From: Polytrichum commune
Lineage: Eukaryota > Streptophyta > Polytrichopsida > Polytrichales > Polytrichaceae
Direction: 5' to 3'
Length of the DNA stretch: 64,000 bases
Assembly: GCA_950295325.1 (NCBI GenBank)
Contig: OX485806.1
Span: 14,754,001-14,818,000 of the forward strand
Shown: positions 60,530 to 64,000 of the stretch, one piece after another
How the letters are laid out: each line of letters opens with the position of its first letter
Numbering within the stretch: position 1 is the stretch's first letter
Position numbers and translations under genes: made by a program
Notes under the pieces: generated by a model
The model's input: only the letters and a program-made list of their open reading frames with translations
The model's database searches: none
What the model was told of the DNA's origin: nothing

Positions 60530-63500
60530 ATGACAGGTTTGGTAACTGTCCTGCCGTTGTTGCTCAGGGGAGCTCTGTTAGGGTTAACACGAACTCAAAG
60601 GACGAGCACCAGTTTATCCAATTCTCTTCCTCTAGCTAAACTCTCTCCCTTAAGCTTAGCCTTCTCGCGGCGTCTCCATTCTGTTTCTTCTTCCTCTTCT
60701 CCAGCAGCAAACCCTTCGACGACTAGTGTTATTTTATCACACGGTGAAACTTCAGGTACACGTGGTTTGGACGTTTCTGATTGGTTCGTCACCGGAACTC
60801 AGCAGAGAATCTGTCATGCTGCTGCAGCCGACGGTGCCATGAATACTACTATTTCTTCCTCTAAGGTTGGTCACTCTAAATTTCTGTGTGCATTTGTGTT
60901 CCAACCTAGAGAGTATGAGAACCGGTTTTTAATAGCTGTATGGAAGCTTGAAATAATCGCATTGAGTCGGTCAGTGCAACTTTCTGGATGCATATGCATA
61001 TACATTTTGGTGTTATGTTAGGGTTTCGATTGTTGATGTCTTTCTGTCAAATGCTAAATCACTATCATAATTCACGCCTGTTTCGGCAACCGCTCTTTTG
61101 ACCTCGTGGGAATACTTAAATGAAAGGATAGAAATCAGGAAGAGAACTATTTTTGTACAGAAGTACTGCATGTTGAAATCGCATTGAGTCAGTGCAACTT
61201 TCTGCATATATGTTTTTGGAGTATAATCTTTTGATGTTTTATAGGTTTTTGGTCCTTTATGTCTTTGAGTGTGGAAAATGCTAATTGAGTATTATAATTT
61301 ACGTCTTGTTTCGGCGACTGCTCTTTTGCCCTCGTGGGAATGCTCAACTGAAAAGAGAGAAATCAAGACGAGAACTAGTTTGTACAGAATTACCGAATGT
61401 TGAAATCGCATCGAGTCAGTGCAACTTTCTGCTCATGATTTTTTGGAGTAAAGTCCTTCGATGTTTTGTAAGGTTTTGGTCCTTAATGTCTTTCTGGAAA
61501 ATGCTAAATGACTATCACAATCCACGCCTGTTTCGGCAACTGCTCTATCGCACTCTGGGAACACTTAAATGAGAGGAGAGTAATTAGGACGAGGACTAGT
61601 TTTTACAGAAACACTGAATCTTGAAGTCGGATTGAGTTAGAGCAATTTTCTGGACATTCTTTTTTGAGTAAAATCCTCCCAATTTTGTGGGTTTTGGGTC
61701 CTTGATCTCTTTCTGTCAAATGCTAATTGACTATCATAATTCATGCCTGTGAAGGCAACTGCTCTTTTGGCCTCGTGGGAAGAGGAATACTTATATGTAA
61801 GGAGAGAAATCAGGGCTCAAGGACCTTCATGGGAAAGAATGATCACACATTTACTCTATTGTAGTTGTGGATGTTATAGGCTCAGGTGATAAAGGAGTTG
61901 GAACAGGCATTGGGATCACCCTTGGACACGCAACCACAAACATCCCCACAGAATCCACTCGTGATAGTTATCAGTGGCCCCAGCGGTGTAGGCAAAGATG
62001 CTGTCATCAAGGTAATTTGTCTGCTTTTAACTACTATGCGAAGTTTGATACACAATTGGATCTGAAATATTTACCTACTGGGAATCTTTCCACCAATCGC
62101 TGGTAGAACTGAATGAGCTACCTGATGAAGGGAGCTCATATTGGTTGGAGTTATAGGAGTTTGTCTTCGTTATTTATATCTGGTCTGGTGCTATTTTTAT
62201 TCATTCACTTTTGCTTTGGACACACTACACTGAGCTTGCGCTAGTAGTTTTTGATTAAACATAGGTCAAATTCTACCTTAGGAGTGCCCTAAGTTTCTAG
62301 GAATAGACTGTTGTCAAGAGTCTTGGACTAAGTTGTGATCCTCGAATTTCTTGAATTCACGAAAACCTGTAATTTAGGGTCAAAACCCCTGGTCTTTAGG
62401 TAGTGCTAAAGGCCAAGCATTCTTCAATAAAGTTTTGCCATGTGGTGCATAGAAGGTACGATCCAGTATATTAGGTGTGTTGAAATTTCAATTGTAAAAT
62501 GAAAATTCTACTTTGGTTTACTGGTGGTTGCCTGTCATTGTGTACACTATATCTTTCTGTTTTCAAAGTTTCTCATGCTGAAATCTGAATTTGCAGAGGT
62601 TGCAAGAGGTTCGGCGAGAAATTCATTTTGTGGTCACAGCCACTACTCGTCCCAGAAGGCCAAACGAAGTAGAGGGTGTGGATTACTATTTTGTAACCAA
62701 ACCCGAGTTTCAAGATTTGATCGCTCGAAATGAGCTTCTTGAGCATGCTGTCGTGTATGGTGATTACAAGGGCATCCCCAAGAAGCAGGTGCATTTTCCA
62801 TTACACTTTGAGGGGAGAGGTCAAGTACCTACCATGAGCCTGAACAGTCTTGAAAATTATCTTCAAGTGTCAAATGTAGCTCACTTGTTTATAATCGGGA
62901 TTTCAAGTAGTGAGTTCTTGTATGGAGGTGCCTCAATTTACGAGGAGATCCAATAGGTGATGAGAGCATGTAGAGGTTGCTGAAGAAGTTGAATACATAG
63001 TGATCCCCTTTTGGTCTCCCAACCCTATGTACACAGGGAGCTTGTTGTCCTTGACAAGAATAATATTGCAGTAAGTGGACACCTTCATCAGAAGTTCCAG
63101 AGCTTTCTGAAACTTGTGATGAGGGTATCCATTCATCGGGATACTATTCTCCATCATATTCTGTGGGATTAAATCATGTAAGTACAGAGGCTTCTGAGTG
63201 CACAGCCTGCAATATATCAGACTTTCAAGGACTATGTTGCCCAATAGGCTTTGCTAGAAGTTGGGAATTTCACAAAATAATGTTCTCTTGTTACCCAGGT
63301 GAGAGACTGTATGAGCACAGGTCAAGATGTTCTTCTCCGATTGGACATTCAAGGAGCTGCAACAGTGCGCAAAATATTAGGTCAAGAGGCAGTCTTCATC
63401 TTCATGGTGGCGGAGAGTGAACTTGCATTGGTGGAACGCCTGGTTGAGAGGAAAACTGAAAGCATTGATAAGCTTGTGATAAGGGTTGCAACTGCACGTG

Positions 63501-63637
63501 ATGAGGTCAAGCACATGACAGACTTCGACTATGTTGTTGTGAATGCAGATGGCCAGCTTGAGCACACAGTTTCTCATCTTTGTTCTATCATTGATGCTGA
63601 GAAAGCACGAGTTCATCAGCGACATGCTCAATTTTAG
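60530..63637 (+). CDS. GK: Guanylate kinase, organelle-targeted type, 4 coding exons, 332 aa
   Basis: Exons: 60530-60865, 61880-62011, 62597-62788, 63299-63637. All introns are GT..AG and the joined frame ends at TAG. The enzyme phosphorylates GMP/dGMP to GDP/dGDP with ATP. Exon 1 encodes a 112-residue Ser/Thr/Arg-rich, acid-poor extension ([20 protein letters not shown]) typical of a plastid or mitochondrial transit peptide. Exon 2 holds the P-loop [20 protein letters not shown]. Exon 3 has the GMP-binding [20 protein letters not shown] and [20 protein letters not shown]. Exon 4 has [18 protein letters not shown], the lid-region RLVERKTES and a [16 protein letters not shown] end. This resembles plant plastid/mitochondrial guanylate kinases (rice V2, Arabidopsis GK3). 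The exact targeting is inferred. The ATG at 60530 is chosen because an upstream in-frame ATG would place a Glu-Arg run before the transit peptide. Confidence 0.92.
60949..61820 (+). repeat. Intronic tandem repeat, ~225 bp x ~3.8, in guanylate kinase intron 1
   Basis: The landmark TTGAGTCAGTGCAACTTTCT (with changes) recurs at about 60966, 61186, 61413 and 61633. CTGTTTCGGCAAC-GCTCT, GTGGGAATACTTAAATGA and GTTTTTGGTCCTT blocks lie between in constant order. Unit spacing is about 221-227 bp. It fills most of the 1014-bp intron. Confidence 0.85.
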
Positions 63638-64000
63638 GAGATTCTGGTCTTGGTCTACTCCATTCTTTCAATCATGTCAATTCTTCTTTGATGTGCATAC
63701 TTCATGCCTACATTGGTTAGTTTTAGTGGTGACCTAAATGGGTCTAGGGTGGCTTTCAAAATGGAAAGCTTACCATTAGAGTTTTGGGGTTTTGTACATG
63801 TACATCATAGTCAGTGTTAAGACACAAGCTGCCACTAAAAACCTTGAACAATGTACTTTCGATAGAAGGTTTGTTGCTGAACCCTAATATACATATTATT
63901 CCATCTCTTTGGTTTTGTTAGTGTCCTAGTCTGAGGTACCCCATCCTCATTGGTCAGTAGGTAGATGGCATTGGATGATTTTGTTTTGGGCATTCCACCT
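63638..64000 (+). other. Probable 3' UTR of guanylate kinase
   Basis: No reading frame of interest follows the TAG. A TGTACATGTACATCATAG stretch near 63793 is T/A-rich and could lie in the 3' UTR. The transcript end is not determined. Confidence 0.4.

Overview
This window is nuclear DNA of a land plant. Support comes from a plant-type telomeric motif (TTTAGGG) at 21.5 kb, spliceosomal introns with GT..AG borders, a plastid/mitochondrial-type guanylate kinase with an N-terminal targeting-like region, a plant-style PHD-RING protein, and plant transposon classes (Stowaway, PIF/Harbinger, Emigrant-like MITEs). The clade cannot be fixed from the sequence. The introns are short and there is no plastid, mitochondrial or bacterial DNA.

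Layout. 1-27.5 kb is gene-free and dense in old transposable elements. It holds a truncated PIF/Harbinger transposase at the left edge, a family of Harbinger MITEs with TAA/TTA target duplications, an Emigrant-like and a Stowaway MITE, a palindromic ACACTAAAT MITE family, a LINE RNase H remnant, and several dispersed repeat families (called R1 to R5 here). From 27.5 to 36 kb lies an 11-exon Pumilio/PUF gene (+). 36-41 kb is repeat-rich intergenic DNA. 41.4-46.3 kb holds an intronless SF3B1 gene (+) whose leader is built of degenerate tandem repeats. 46.3-52.3 kb is intergenic and includes a second LINE remnant. 52.4-57.5 kb is a 4-coding-exon RING+PHD gene (-) with an array of 30-residue repeats in its large exon. 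57.5-59.4 kb is intergenic. 59.4-64 kb is a 4-coding-exon guanylate kinase gene (+) with a 289-bp GA tract directly before the start codon and a ~225-bp tandem repeat in intron 1.

The four genes are housekeeping or regulatory and are not an operon or an obvious cluster: mRNA-binding translational control (PUF), pre-mRNA splicing (SF3B1), a probable chromatin/ubiquitin factor (RING-PHD) and organellar GMP/dGMP phosphorylation (guanylate kinase). Exon joins were made by hand from reading frame, family motifs and splice consensus, and each joined CDS closes in frame.

I did not find a convincing undescribed biological system. The most informative observations are nested MITE insertions that can be proved from related empty sites inside the window, the recently amplified 270-bp higher-order repeat in the RING-PHD protein, and the GA tract with upstream ATGs in all three frames ahead of guanylate kinase.
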